64,000 nucleotides of DNA from Mactra quadrangularis (Eukaryota; Mollusca; Bivalvia; Venerida; Mactridae): contig CM046298.1 in assembly GCA_025267735.1 (NCBI GenBank), forward strand, positions 32,091,264 through 32,155,263. Reading direction: 5' to 3'. Of the stretch, positions 36,124 through 51,240 are shown one piece after another. The stretch's first letter is position 1. Every line of letters begins with the position of its first letter. Position numbers and translations under genes: made by a program. The notes beneath the pieces are model-generated. The model saw only the letters and a program-made list of their open reading frames with translations. It made no database searches and had not been told where the DNA came from.

Positions 36124-39100
36124 GATGTATGTTTTTGCACGAGTTGAAAATGTTCTTTGTGCGTGTTTAGTTATATGTCTTAGAAGATATATTTTTGCCT
36201 ATTTAGTAATGAGGTTAAATGGTAAATGCCAATAAGAGACATTTCTATTGTATTTTATAATTATATTTAATTCATGTAAATTGCACTTCTTACAAATTCA
36301 ACGCCGGTATAACGGCCTGCTGCCAAAATATGGTAAAATAAGGCACGCTATGTCTTATATACGTAAATTAGAAGCAATTTTATGTAAGGTATAATATCTA
36401 AAGATAGCCATGTGTTAATGTGGTAATACTTTATACAGATATGTCTCATGTGATCAGCCAAATTAAAGATATACCTGCGATCAAAGCAATATCTTTATCA
36501 AGCTACGTTATATCGAAAGCGACTTCGAACAAACGCGCGGTCAACTTGTATAGATTTTGTATGTTCATTCTTTATGCATATGCCATAACTGTTTACCTTA
36601 GACGTTTTTGTTTCTAATATTCCTTTAATTGTCAAAAGTACTGTCTGTTTTTATTGTTTTGTCTAAACACAGAAACAACAGTGATTTGTCAATACCATCA
36701 TTGTTATTTCCAGTATTTGCTATAATGAGTCTACATATGAATGTTTCTAAGTAATGCTTGCACTAGTCTAGACACTTCAGTCTTGATCAATACTGCAATG
36801 ATCAATTAGTCTTGTTTATATTTGATTAGATACAGTTGTCATGAAACCAACAATTGCATTAATATCCCAAATAGTAGATGTAAGGTAATTTAAATGGTTG
36901 GATTTTATTCAAGTAAAGATGTTAGTGAGGATTGTGTTTCACATTCTATTGTTATATTCTCTCTTACAATTCAATTATTGTGTTACTATTTTGGCACATT
37001 ATGTTTATATAGAGAAAGCTTGAAACATTAAAATGCCACATTTTGTATAAAACTCACATATTTTGAAGACAAATTATTCCAAATGGAATATTTTGATAAG
37101 ATTATACTTAACAATACATGCAAAACGTCTGTCTTGAAATTATAGAAACAGTCATACAAAACATTAAAAAAACATGAAACATCGAATTCGAGGCAAACGT
37201 TGAAATTTGAGCTAAAGTTCGTATGATAAATGTTCTTACACGAATAATCATGCATACATACGTTGAAAATCATATTCAAACAAACAATCATGAACTGATT
37301 AATTTTCTGTGTTCCAAATATGATTACATTCCTAAGATGTACTTTTGCTCCACCACACAGGTAAAGCAATATCCTATACAATCTCAGGCAGACTGGTTAT
37401 ATTTGCATTAAAGTGAGACCTCAACAACAACATCATCCTAAATTGTACATTTTGTTGAAATTCAATCCAAAAAAGACATTACAATGTTGTCCTAACTAAG
37501 ATTGTATTAATTCATTCGCCGATAAAACCATGCCTCTGCATTCAGAAGTTAAATATTTTACAACAATAGATAGCGTATACAATTGAAATGCGCTCGTCTG
37601 CTGAAGAAAATAATGTATTGATCATGTTAAATTTAACGTATTTAAGAAGAGGGTCGTGTATACAAACTTTACATTAAAATATAGATTTCTAGACAGTGAT
37701 AGGTTTGAACGATCGGTCATACCATTTTATGTGTTCAGCCTTTGTTGGAAGTATTCCTAAGAAATAGTAAGACATACTACAATTCCGTAAATATAAATCA
37801 TATCGTACATAAATGCTGCTTACATATGCCAGCGACAAACGTTAAACCAAAAAAAATACAGCTGATTTCGGTTTTACTTAAATTGTATATAAATCAAACT
37901 TTGTAATCACTGAGGCTGTTGTCTCCGTAAAATGACAGCCATTGGCCAAACTAATTGAGACAATGGTAGTGACTCTAATGAAGTGCCTTAAACTGTGTCA
38001 GTGAAATAACAATTATTATCAAGTATATATTTACATTTGTATCACCTATAAATAAGACTAACGTCAGTTTTATGCTAAATTTGAGAAAAAAAAACAGAAT
38101 AAGCTACCTAAACTCTAATGCTTTTTGTTGAATCTGAATAGAAACTTAACAAATTATTTCTACAACATAGACATATCAACTAGTCACCAACAATATCGAA
38201 TGGGATACCATTCCTGTTTTGTATGTCAGTGATATATGTTGGTAGTGACAATGTGTGTTTGTGCTCCCCAGACTGCTGTTTTCCTATTAGATTTAAACAA
38301 ACTCTTACAAGAATTTTATGGCAATAAAATTAAAATGTTCATTGAATCAAACATTTGATCAAGTAGAAACAGACGATTAACAATGAACGACCTCACGAAA
38401 ACATAATCACTTCATTGCAACAGTTAATTCCAATATTATTGTGTGCGTGAAAATATCCAAACCGTAAAATTGAATAACATTCAGATTAAATCTGAGGCGA
38501 AAAAATCGCGTAATTCTTCTAGAAAATGTTAAGGAATTCAAAATGTGATTTAAATCAGATCATGGATGTTTTGATATACGAAATATTATTTGTGAACTGC
38601 AATTAATCTGTGACAGAAAACAAATGTTTACAGATATAATAACCACTATTGACGTCACAGTGTGCGTATTGTATCATCATTGTAGCGATAATTTAACGTC
38701 TCTGTCTTAAGAATTTTATCATATTATTTACCGTTTGAGTATTTTTTAGAATAAATATAATGACATATTCTTTGAAATATGAATACAGTTAACTACATTG
38801 TACTTGGAGCATGTTTCATTTGAAGCACACCGCAGACTTGTTTACAACATATACATAAATTATATAATATTTGATATATCAAAATACATTTGGAATAGAC
38901 AAAAAACTGGTATGGTTATAGGTATCGGTCAGTAGCGCGTTTGTCGAGTCACGTGTCATAGTTTGAATAGTACCTAAAAGCGTATTGGTCAGGTTTTTTT
39001 TAATTGATCAAAACAGTTGTGATTCCCGTGTGCGTATCGAAATTCTTAAAGTCAATAGTAACAAGGCTTATCAGTATCAGTGAGTTAGTCAATACGCCGT

Positions 39101-40999
39101 CGCACAACAAATGTTTAAAAAAATATATATATCACTTAATGCGACAATATTTCATCTCTTCAGTCAAATACGTAATGTAAGAAGCATGGCAAAATTGTTC
39201 ATAAATACAGGGGTATTGCGATTGTAACTTTCCAATGTATACATGTACTATTAGTAATGTCATAGCTATAAACTGAATATTGGATAAAAGCAATGAAATC
39301 ATAACATTCAAGTTTTGAATAGTTATAGAATTGCATGACATTATACTTAATCTGTTCACTTAGAAAGCTTCTGTTAATACCATTTTATTAATCATTAAGG
39401 TTAATCATTACGTACAAAGTATTTCTATCTTCACGAGACAGGCGCTCTTGAAGTAAATCACGGTATATATTATTATAAAACTACTTAATGCATCACAATC
39501 TAAAAAAAAGTATAACTCTGATTGAAATTCAGCAAAATCTTCTGAAGGAAATGCAATGTTTGGTACACAAATCGATCTTATGCCGCAATAAACAAATAGC
39601 AGCTATATGTTTCACATTTGACTAAATTTATTCCATATGTCATTGGTTGATATAACATAGTTAGTAAATATATCTTCTGTAAAATTGTTGTGTGAATGTT
39701 GTATATTGGTATTCTTGAAACATCAATTGTATTAGAAATGTACTTTCAAAAAGACAGGCTGTTTATGCAGACATACTTAATATTGTTTCTGATGCCCGAA
39801 TTGATTTCTCAGAATTAATTTGTTTTGGTTGAAGTATAATTAATTTAGTATTCTTTCATATTAACTATAATGTTGCCGCATATTGTTGAACGAAGTTGTA
39901 CGTATCAAACAAGTACGGATTATGCGAAATGTTCTTTTGTTAATGTTTCCTAAAAATACGTCAGTCGTGCATTCTGAAACCAAGTATTGGCTTTATTAGG
40001 ATTGGTGAATGTGATTCTGCTTTGTACTAAATACATATAAATGAAACTGTTCCTTCTACTTCTGACATTTACATGAGGTACAATATATATATTGACTAAA
40101 CAGATTTAATACTCATTAATACTCATAATTCATTACATAATTTATAGGTAACTAACAAAGACATGGGACCTCAATAACTGCGTTTTGTCAAAACCGATGG
40201 CTTTAAGCTTTATATCCTAATTGACAGTTGAGTGTGTCAGTGGCGTGAAGATAATTTCTACATTACATGTTTAGAACGTCTAGGGTTTTTATTTCCTCAA
40301 CAGACTACAATCATTGATAAGTATAATTATATTAAAAGGTTCAATAAATAATAATTTGTCTTCATAATTATACAGTTTTATATAAGAATGAGACGCAATA
40401 AGGTTAACATGTTCAATATGAACATAGTTTTGCACACTAGCAACATAATAATCCAAATGCAGGATGAAATGTAATACAGATTGTACAACATCATTGTTTT
40501 GTTCACGTAATGAACCATGCGTCTATTACTAAGTTCCCCGACTCATGGGACAGTCTATCTATCAGGTGTGAATATTAATTAAAAATAATTATATGTAAGT
40601 GTAGGAGTAAAGGTGACAGGTAATTGTTTTATTGCATGCCTTAATGTATAATATTTGTACTGTCAGTGACATTGTTAGGTATTAAAACAGAATTTATTCT
40701 AATATATAGTAGAGCTTTTTGGACGTTTCAATTTTGATCAAATAAAATGCACTGAAAATCATTGGTTGAATAAGCACAACATTGCGATGCATTAAGGCAA
40801 GTCAAATGATGCATATGTATCAATACAAAATTGAAAGCTAAATGGTAACATGAGTATATGATTATTACGTTACTGTGCTTATGTTCACGAATATTGAACA
40901 AGACAGTAGCATAATGCTTTAAAGGTTAAGCCCAGTTTTCATGACCTAAAACAAGTTTATCTAGCGAGCAAGATAGGTATTTGCAAAGAATATAGAGGA

Positions 41000-41150
41000 T
41001 ATTCGCCAATTTTGGTGTGAGATCGATTTATATTTCACCGAGTGAGCTTAGAAAACATATTTTCACGAGTGGCGTAGCCACGAGTGAAAATGTCATTTTC
41101 TGAGCTCAAAAGGTGAAATATAAATCAATCTTACACCGAAATCGGCGAAT
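41000..41150. repeat. Large imperfect palindrome
   Basis: Two arms of about 74 nt face each other around a 3-nt centre at 41,075 (GTGGC-GTA-GCCAC). Shared blocks are ATTCGCC, GGTGT, GATTTATATTTCACC and TTTTCAC. It lies in a segment absent from block A. Confidence 0.9.
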
Positions 41151-41156
41151 TTTCTG

Positions 41157-42303
41157 TTTCTTTCATGCTGTTTACCTGGATTGTGATGCAAGACTATCTA
41201 GATTCTACCTGTGCCAGTTCATGGACAGACAGTATGACTAGTTCCAGTAAGGATAATTTAGTGTAATATAATCGTTCATTTCTAAAGACACTACCCATCC
41301 AAATTTAATTAATCCATATTTGTTACGGTAAAGAAGTATGTGGGAAAACAATTTTAAACTCAAAAATCGTGTAACAGTTTCCTTACGCGGAAGGAGACAA
41401 ATGTGTTCTGCAAATGAACAGTCAAGGTAAATGTGTTTACGTCGGAGTTGGACTACGCGAATTTTAAATCAATACAGTTTTTATTGTGATGTCATATTAC
41501 GCGGTTGAACGGAAGGATTCAAACGATATTATCAAGCGACTGGAAAGTACATGTTTCACAATTATGATATGGATATAAGGATAATGTAAGGAAACACATA
41601 GATCTACGCGCTGAAGGGATGTGTCGTTGATTTGTCAAAATGGCGAAGATTCAAGAAAGCCGATGATTTTTAAGCCAGTTCATTATATCTAATTTATGCA
41701 CAGATTGGCTTGGATTAATACTAGCCAACCTTTGTATTTACCGTATAATGACTGGATATTCGTCAAATGAATCAACGAATGGAATCCAATGGCAATGCAC
41801 ACGATGCAGCTTTGATACAGTCAACGTTCAGACATGTTTGAGTTTTTCCTCGCTGGATTTGAATGGTGACGTAAGTTATTCTAAGATTTGTAATGAATTT
41901 TCTCATGAAAACCTGTGTTAGACTATTCATTAAAAGCACGAAACTCTCGCATTTGACCCCAATTATGTAGAAAAAAATCTCCATTATGCAGTCGCGTGAT
42001 TGTCGTGTAATCTGGACTGAAGCTGTGTCGACTAAATTCGTAGACTTTCGTTTTAAAGATTAGTTAGCAACAGGATATGTTGGATTTTTTTATATCATCT
42101 CCTGCTTTAGCATCAACTAATGCATTTTGTCACCATTGAACTAGCTTATATGATGTTTGAAATAGCTCTAGCTTGTCTGTCTCCCTTGAAAAAAAGTAGT
42201 CCGTCATTTTTTATATTTTCACCGTAGTGAAGATATAAACCGATATATTCATCGTTTATTTTCATCGGATAACACAGCATTTCACCGTAAAGCATGAAAG
42301 AAA
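41157..42303. mobile_element. Candidate TIR element next to the palindrome
   Basis: TTTCTTTCATGCT (41,157-41,169) is repeated inverted at 42,291-42,303. Just inside the right end TTCACCGTAGTG and ATTTCACCGTAAAG echo the TTCACCG motif of the adjacent palindrome, so both may be parts of one compound element. There is no coding capacity. Confidence 0.45.
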
Positions 42304-45300
42304 TAAGTATATTGATTAATTTACATAACAGATACTTCAGACGGAGGTTTAAGAACTGAAGTTATGCTCATTCATTCGTTATACAAATATTATACACATA
42401 CTGACCTTAGGTATGACATCTATAATATGCTCATAAACTGTCCTCATATTTTGTCAGTTTACTGTATACTCCCAAAACCTTTATTTTTCCACGAACGTTT
42501 CATTATACACTTTTAATTATACATTCTCAGGTAAAAGTATTTGTCAAACATTTCAAATCACTTGACGTTTATCCTCTTACTTATAAAAGGAATGTAATTT
42601 CCAGCTTAGTAAATATTTTATTCCATCTTATTCTAGATTCTATTTTATTTACAACTATGTTGTCGTGCATGTCTGGATTAATGTCACAGCTAAAAACATT
42701 ACATATCAATGTTGATTGTCACATAACAAAAGATTTTGGGCACATTTGTGGTAATTAAACAAAATTTCTCTGCAAAACCACGTTGTCTATTGACAAGTTC
42801 ATGTTACTGACTTGTAATCACTGGTTTCAACCTCAAATGTATTACATCCATTCCATCATGGCGTGTGTAAAGCAACTGGAGATGGCAATTAATGAAAACG
42901 AACTTAACGTTATGTAGCACGAGAATATAATTAACAACGAAAGTGTTTTCAACCATCACCATTATAAATCTTTATTACTCTTTTCATATAACAAGTAAGT
43001 TGGCCACTACTAGGTTAGGTATTGACACAGACGATTGTTTGGTAAAAAAAAGGAATAGACACGTGGTTAGACAGACAGTGCAGTAAAAGAAATTAGGGCT
43101 TTGAAATCCAAAATATACATATCAGCGACTACAGTGATGGCGGATCTTAATTATATAATGACCGTAGCTTCTCAATTAACTATTCTAATATTGGCATAAA
43201 TTAACACTTTTAGAACGCCCAAAGCGACAATTGGGTAATTAAACGGCAGAACACTGCATAGTTCATCTTTCGGCAGACACAGATATAGGCAGATGTAAAA
43301 TGCAAGGCAGATAAGTTCATCAAATGGAATTAGAATTGATTTATAAGGTTTTTATTTTAATATAAATATTGGGTTTCACGATACAGAACGATTACAAGCT
43401 TAGTGTACAGTAACTATAAACGTTTTAATAGATAAGCAAAATCTTTGTCATAGTGTATACTATGTACGTATTGTATTGTTTCGTATAAAATGTGTATAAA
43501 CATTTATACATTTCAAAGCCATTTAACTCACAAAATTGTATCAAGTAAGCATTACTAAATATCTAAATATATACTTTTCTTATTTAAGTTGTAGATTGTG
43601 TAAACCTTCTTAACCAGTCCGTGTAGTTTTGACTCTAACGATTGTTTCAGAGTTATTAGAAAATTGGGATTTTCCGATCATTTGGAATTTACAGAAAACC
43701 GACGAGAATGTGTTTTGTGTAAATGCGCCATATAGACGCTTTTATATCAATTGAGGGATCTCATTATATCTCCAATACATATTGACAAATATTTAACATA
43801 GATTGAATTAAACTTAAAGTGCAATTGAAAGAAGAAATATATTAATGACGCCATGTTTTTGTTCAATTGAGTGTTAAAAAAATGACATCACCGCGCCAGT
43901 CTAAAAAAACAAAATTGGATCTTTTGAAATAGATTTTATGCATCAAAACATGAAATAAGCATTGTTGTAACCAGATTGAAAGCATTGTATCATTTCTGAA
44001 GGAATAGCTTTGCAAACAATGTATGACGATGACGATGATATTGTTAATATAAATGCCAGACAGCAATTAATGTTAAACCAAAATTAATAGCTCCGTATAA
44101 TATCAGTTATATTATATATCAGATATATTTATATCATTTTTAGGCCACACAATGCAATAAACAAGTGACTGCTAACGTATGGTCGTATGCAAATGATTGT
44201 TCATTGACTGTTGACATATTAATTCCTCTATAAAGAGCCTCTTACTTAATGCAATATAATGAGATTTTGTTAAACTTGAGGTTTCCAATGTTTAAGAGAA
44301 AGAGTTTTATAGAGAACAGTTTTATATATTAAGACAATAACATTTAATTAACAATTTACTTAAATAAACAGGCTAAAATTCAGCTAAAACTTATCCTATC
44401 AAAAACGCACACGTGATTATGTAATAAGTCACTGACAAAGATAAGCAAAAACAATTATTTGTAAGAAAGCTAGTATTATGTTTTGCTAATTTCATTATAT
44501 TGTTTCGATTATTGATGTACCAAAAGGCAATTGACTAAAGCATAATATTTCATAATAGATAATTAACTTCATCCGACATTGAAATACATGAACATATCTA
44601 ACGAATATGTATGTTATAGCAATGCTTGTACATAACAGTATTCAAATATAAAATAGGCACTATAATTTGAAATGCAAAAAAGTAAATACATGCACTAGTT
44701 TGAAGCCTCTATATTTCATGGTACGCTCTAAAATGTCTCTTCATGTTGTAAAAGAGGAAAATGTTTGTTCATATTTTAAGTAGCACGAACAATGTGTTGA
44801 CGAGTATAGTCCCTGAATTTACCAACTAGAAAACTTATGTTGTCTATGTGCATGTTACATGTAACTTATCCGTATTATATATCTGCAAATATAAATATGA
44901 CTTACATTTAGAAATGCACATGTTTGTTATTATTCGTATCAATACAAGCAATGGACCCTTAAATTACCTTTGTATTATACTATCAAACCCAATAATATAG
45001 ACGGTTGAACTCAAGCATAGTTGTTATTTTACTTGCTACAGTTGATTATTTACCTATTGTTTTCGCCATCCATCAATCCAAACAAAGATAATTTATTTCT
45101 GTTGTCATGTTGTAATTCAAAAGTAATTTTATCAACAAACAACTTTTTTATTACCAATAATATTTTATCAAGACTTATTAATACCATATTTCAACAGCGA
45201 CGACATTTTTTATTACATTTTTTTTTCGATACATAAGAAATAAAGTTTAGGTGAGACTATTAGTTTAGTAGTGATGATATTGTAACCGTAGGACTATTAT

Positions 45301-46799
45301 AGGAAACAGTGTCTCAACTTCTTTTTACGTCACAATAGCAATTTAAAGACTGTCATTTCTTTTTCTTTAGAATGTTTAAAGATATATGCTTTTATACATT
45401 TTTGATACTGTTGGTTTTAACCCATTGTCAAACTAAACATGTACGATAATACCAGCAACTTAGCCAGTTGTACAATTAGATTATTTGTTACAGTTCTTTT
45501 TACTTATATGTATATGTTTTGTTATCGAAATTTAATTACAATTTTTCTTTTGTCTCAAACATACATGATAACATCGACAGTGAGGTCAATTGTACAGTAA
45601 CGATCTATCGAAAAACAAACAATGATATTAAAGTTGAGAATAAGAACCACAAATACAAATAATATGTAGAGTATGAATGCATAAACATCATGTTGTTTCT
45701 AATCAAGGTTTTGTTATCCTTAAATGATGAGAATACTTTATAACGTACTGCATTAACGTACTGCATTTAAATGACTTGAATTAGTGTCCGCGCGTGCTTT
45801 GGTAATATGCAATAAAATATTCCAAGCAGCTTAAATGTCGTTTATTAAAGCTTGTGATTACAATTTATATTTATTTATTGTGTAAAACAACTACACACCG
45901 TCGTGAACAAGCTGATATATCTTGTTTAGGTCTTAATAAAATTGCATGAAATCTAAATAAATTTAATGCACCTCTGGTTTCTAATCTCAATCTCATTTGC
46001 AAAAACTTTATTATTATATTTTACATGTAGTGTCATTTGTACTTTAAGTTAAGATATGAACCATGATATCTTTATTCTTACTCATTATTTAGCGCAACGC
46101 TTCAGCTCATCAGCAAATCAGTTTTTGTAATGTCGCTGCATGCGGAACTTTTCGGATGTAACTGGCTTATTACTGTCCAACTCACTTTTCTCATGGATGC
46201 CGCCATTGAAATCAATGCGGGTTAGACTAAAAGGCGTACGTACTTTTTGTGACAATACAGCAAGACACGAAGTTTTAGGTTAATGAATTTTTATATCTAG
46301 CGTGTTTTGAAAACATTCTTTCAATTTGGTTAAAAATTTATATACATACTAGGTTTAAAAGAAGTTACTCAAAGAAAATAATATTTTCTCTTCTAAACTG
46401 CGGTTTAAACTAAAACAAGCACACTTGATCTTCACGGTCTACGTACGCGCCATTCGGAACACCTCGACCTTTCATGAAATGAATAATCTCGGAAGGATTC
46501 GTGGGGGTACCATTCCGATGGATATAAAAGCAACATGTCATTTAAAGTGCAAAGGTTTTGGCAATCAACATTCAAATTAGTGGTAACTTTAAACAGATGA
46601 TAATCACTGTTTTGAGCTTCTTCCAGCATTTAAAAAAATTGAAGAAAGATTATATATGAAGCATGCAATTTACTTGTGTATAATGTGTATTAGTGCTAAC
46701 GATTACGTTTATGACTTATAATACATGTTTTACAACCATAACACAATACTAGACATAAACCAACAGTATCACTTTCTAAAGAAATAAAAATAACTGTCA

Positions 46800-48380
46800 G
46801 AAAGAATTCAGTTAACAAATTCATTATGCGTTTATATGGAGACAAGGGCGCATCATAAGTTAATCGATTTTAAAGTAACTTTATTTACATGTATTTTATT
46901 TCTAATATGTAATGCGTACATATACTAAAGTCAGAGAACCAGTAAAGATGGATTTATCACAAATTTGCTTTAAATATTTGCATAATATAAAGAAAGAAGA
47001 TAGTAAAACTGACAAAATAAATTTCAGATTCAGTTTAATATGTTATTTATCTTTTACGGAAATAACAATTACACAACATTTATTTTGTTAGAAATTTGAA
47101 TCACTTGTTTTATAATTGAATGTCCATAAATGATGTTTCCATATAAACTATTTTAACCTGTTATGCCTAAGTCCTATAAAATCGTGGCTAGTTGCGGACC
47201 CGTACGCGCAGACAGCCGTAGACTGTAGGAAGCTTTGCGTATTATGGTGACGGTACACACCTGGAACAAACAACACACCCGGAGCCGTAGCTGGAAGATA
47301 TGCAAGTTTAATCCATACTCGACCACAATTGTATTCACGATTTGACTTTGAAACTGATACGTGTTTTCATGGCTCATCTCAGGAACCCTGGTAAAAACGT
47401 AACAGTCCGTACGGGTACGCAAGAGTTCGTACGAGTCCATGCGGAGCTTGATCACACGGCGCCCGTACGGTGCCCTCACGGCTATTTATATGTTTATGGG
47501 ACTGTAGCTTTATATGTACATTTACAAAAGTCAAAGAACCAAGAAAATGATTCATCACACATCTGCTTTTATCTAATTACAAAATCTTTATCACTTCTTA
47601 TGAGTGGCATTGTTTAATCATAAACTGGCTTTGATTAAACAAATTATAGAACGACCAAAAAGATAAATATAATTTTTTAACCTTATTTCTTTTAATAAAA
47701 CACAATATAGTGAAATTACTAACTGACTTTTGGGAAAGATGTATGGAACAATTTGAAGAATTTACTAAACACTTGATATAAATATGTTTGCGGTTATTCC
47801 GATTGTCCGTTTCGTAATATTGATACTATTTGTCTAATAAAAATAACAGTCCTGCACATAAGAGGATTGTTAAAGTACAAAGTCGTTAGCGCATTTACAT
47901 GTGTATTAACATAATATTTCTGAATGTACTGTATTTTTCAACTCCAATAATTTAATGATAACGGATTGTGTTGCTTCATTTTGTCCTCAATTAAAACCCT
48001 GTTCACAATGATATACAGCATTATTCAACATCATCAAAGTTTTAGCAACTAGAGAGGGTTGTTCCAATGCTGTCTTAGAGGGTAGAATTTTAATTTCTAT
48101 TTCTCCTCTGCACAACAGTTAATTAACGCCACTTGTTCTTCTAAGTAAATATAAGAACCAGCCTACAGAAGTATCTTTCTGACAAAATATTTATCATTAT
48201 CGGTATAGTGTAGTTTTAATGTTGTCATATTTCAATGTCCAACGTTAAAGGAGACAGAAAAGGACACTTGATTTGACGTTTCTGCTGGTTGAAGTCTCAA
48301 TAAACAATAAATTGCTTGTGATTTATTCCAGAGCACGAATAATCGTCCTAGAAACAAATAATCCACGGTTTTAATTTCAT
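46800..48380. other. B-specific segment, locally GC-richer
   Basis: Absent from the equivalent point of A (about 33,545). Around 47,190-47,490 it is rich in CGTACG-type motifs (GACCCGTACGCG, GTCCGTACGGG, GCCCGTACGG), and open frames of about 100 codons appear on both strands there without recognisable domains. It may be part of a transposon; ends not found. Confidence 0.35.
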
Positions 48381-49215
48381 TTCAGATTGCATAACGATTC
48401 ACTTGTACGATACAGATTCAAAGTTGAGGCGATTGTTTGTTTCTGTTGTAATTTGAGCGTTAGTTAATTTTTAGTTTGGACATTTTACGCAATAGTGCTA
48501 TTGCAATTACATGTTCCAATGAAAAGATGCAATTTGTGGAAGAAATAACAAAACAAATTTAACAAAAAAATACTTCATTTTTTCTGAGAGTATTTGGGCG
48601 AATTACGCATTTTATCATACCTGTTCCTTTATATTTTAGCCAAAACATATACACTACAGATGAATCATAAAAATACAAACCATGATATATATGACAATTT
48701 ATGTTTGCAGATTTAATAGTGTATAAACTGAACATGTGATTTGGTAATTGTCATTATAACTGATACACATAAGGATAAATTGGTTCACTTCCTGAACTTA
48801 GTAAAATAGTAACAAATTGCAATATATAGCAAACACGATTTTGCAAATAACTTTAGAAGCCAGAGGAGCATTAAGTTATTTGAATTTCGCACATTTCTAT
48901 CAATACCTTATTAAGATATATAACCTTGCTTCCGACTAGTTGTGACAGTCTAATACGATAAACAAATATAAATTGTAATTACAATCTGTTATTAATGATC
49001 TCTAAGCTGCTTGATATCATTCAATCCATATTATCAACCAGCATGTTATTAGTTGTACACGTATTAGTTGTATAATTGATGTTAGTTACAATAAATTAAT
49101 GTTATCTACGTTTTGCAGCGCTTTGATAAATAAAACATACAAAAATAACATCAATATTTTACATCCTATATGTATTGTATATTCTTTCTTCTCAAAATAA
49201 GTGTTATTATCAATC

Positions 49216-50488
49216 GAAAGACCATTTATAGTCAAATTAAGCTTCAAATATTTGCCTTAATGAAATATAGAGATAAAGATGATAAAAGTATGATTGTATG
49301 GATTTTCACAAAAAAATAACCTAGATGAGGGAACTTTCAAAATGAGTCATATCCAAGCACATGTGTTTATTAGCTACCTTTTAAAAAAAGTTATGATAAA
49401 ACAATAATTAAAAGGTTTACATACTGTTTAGCCACTTATGCACTGATTGATTCGAACTCTCACTTTCGAAAATCGTGTTAAATCGATAGACAAAATGGAT
49501 TAGTAATAACACGCCCAACCTTGTTTTGTTTCGTGAAACAAAAACATTAATTAGGATAACCTACAGATTTTTGGAGAAAATATACAATATTTATTTGCAT
49601 CGATTTACTGTGTTAACTTTTGTCATAGAATGCAACTGTACGGTACATTCGCTGTACATTAAATGAAATTGGGGACTGGTTCTACAATTTATTAAACACA
49701 ACTAAGGAATTATTTCTCTTTGCAAACAACGCTCATCATTACATTACTCATCTGAAATAATGCAATATCTGCCATGTAAGTGCATACTATGTATTTCATT
49801 GCGTAATGGTATTTACATTGTAAAACAAACGTGACCTGTGTAAACCTAGTACAAACGTATAAAGTCTATCTGGACAGTATGTGAGTATGCTGCTAACTGT
49901 ACTTTATGGAAGCCATGTAGGATTCCAACGATTAAGGAACGATCTTTGGAAGCAGGAAGTTCTGGTTCACACCTAAACATCGAAAGTATTTATATTTACG
50001 CCTTAGCCTTGATCTTAGATTGTTACATTGCTCAGCTGTGATATCTGAAAGAAAAAAAAGAAAAAAAAACATTTTTATACAAGAAAGATAATCATGTTTT
50101 GGACTAAATTTGTGACAAAAATTATATTGCTTGAAATAATGGACCGCAAAACTTACACTGTATTTATTTTCATGTTTTCTTTTACACCAGAAAAATATTA
50201 ACCTTAAGTTAACATTAAGTCGCATCTGCTGGAGCATTGAATCGGCAAATTAATAATAATTAGTATGGATTTAGGAGAAATCGAATATAGCGTTTTGATA
50301 ACATTTTACAATATTAACGACTATTTAAATTCCACCGGCTGTTTAGATAAACACTTCTTAATGATTTCAACGAGAATCGTTATTTAAGACTAAGTCGTAG
50401 TGGAGCTAATACATTGAAAACAATTAGGGACGTTTGTCAGTTATCGTTGATAAAATCCTTGATAAAATCTGAAGCAATCCAATTGGTA
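49216..50488. other. Non-coding stretch
   Basis: AT-rich, with no feature I can support. Confidence 0.3.
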
Positions 50489-50650
50489 AGTAGGTCCTTA
50501 CAGTTGGAATCCTCGGATTTTTTAACCATAAAAATACTTGAATTTTAAACAAATATATGGTTTATAAAAAAGTTTTTTAAGATTAATTTTGGCAAATGGT
50601 CATTAAAAAGTAAGAGTAAAATCCGAGTAATCCAACTAATAGGACCTACT
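50489..50650. mobile_element. Short TA-flanked MITE
   Basis: AGTAGGTCC...GTTGG...CTCGGATTTT at the left end is matched inverted at the right end over about 33 bp with a few differences. TA dinucleotides flank both ends (50,487-50,488 and 50,651-50,652). It is 162 bp and non-coding, probably Tc1/mariner-type. Confidence 0.75.
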
Positions 50651-50989
50651 TATTTGAAGAGTACACAAGGGGAAATTACTGACTAAAGTCCCTTATTGAG
50701 TATTGAATACATATTTCTTTTAATACCATGTGATATTGAGTTTAAAGCATGCACTGTTTCAATACAGAGATACCAATATATAGAACGTTGATCTCAATTA
50801 AGTGTGTCTAAGTCTTATGTAATTTACAATTTGAAATAATAACCTACACTATATTCAGGGTTTACCTTTTGATTAGAGTCGTACGTTTGCTTTTAAATTA
50901 GTTGACTAGATCTTGGTAACTGCAAAATGGCCGATTGGATTGAAAGGGTATGACTACCATTAAATCTGTCAAGAACCTAATATATTGAT

Positions 50990-51240
50990 AAAAACTGTGA
51001 TGACAGAGAATAACTTTTCATACAAAGTAAGTGTTTTTATTTCCTCAATAGACAGGCACACTTCAAATAAATCACAATATCTATGGTTGTAAAAAATACA
51101 TTTGAATTAATAGAGACTAGTTTTTTGTCGACTAATAAACTATTTCAATTTTAGGAGGAAGCTTTATGTATTTCTCTGATTGAATTTCAACAAAAAAGTA
51201 TATTTTAGGAAATGCAATTATATGTGCTACACAACTAAAT
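50990..51240 (+). repeat. Fragment of the A/B block family
   Basis: Matches 28,800-28,990 and 39,410-39,560 (GACAGGC, CTTCAAATAAATCACA, TCTGATTGAATTTCA). Confidence 0.65.

Larger units (their letters stand above)
34990..49215 (+). repeat. Duplicated block B
   Basis: Collinear with block A (anchors listed there). B carries its own insertions: a tRNA-Ser-type SINE (35,906-36,123), about 3 kb at 39,560-42,530 including a palindromic element, and segments at about 46,080-46,680 and 46,800-48,380. Start and end are set where similarity to A fades and are good to about 100 bp. Confidence 0.85.

Noticed and set aside
47174..47617. Overlapping open frames of about 100 codons on both strands
   Set aside because: They occur only because the patch is GC-richer. 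No domains, no start context and no counterpart in block A.
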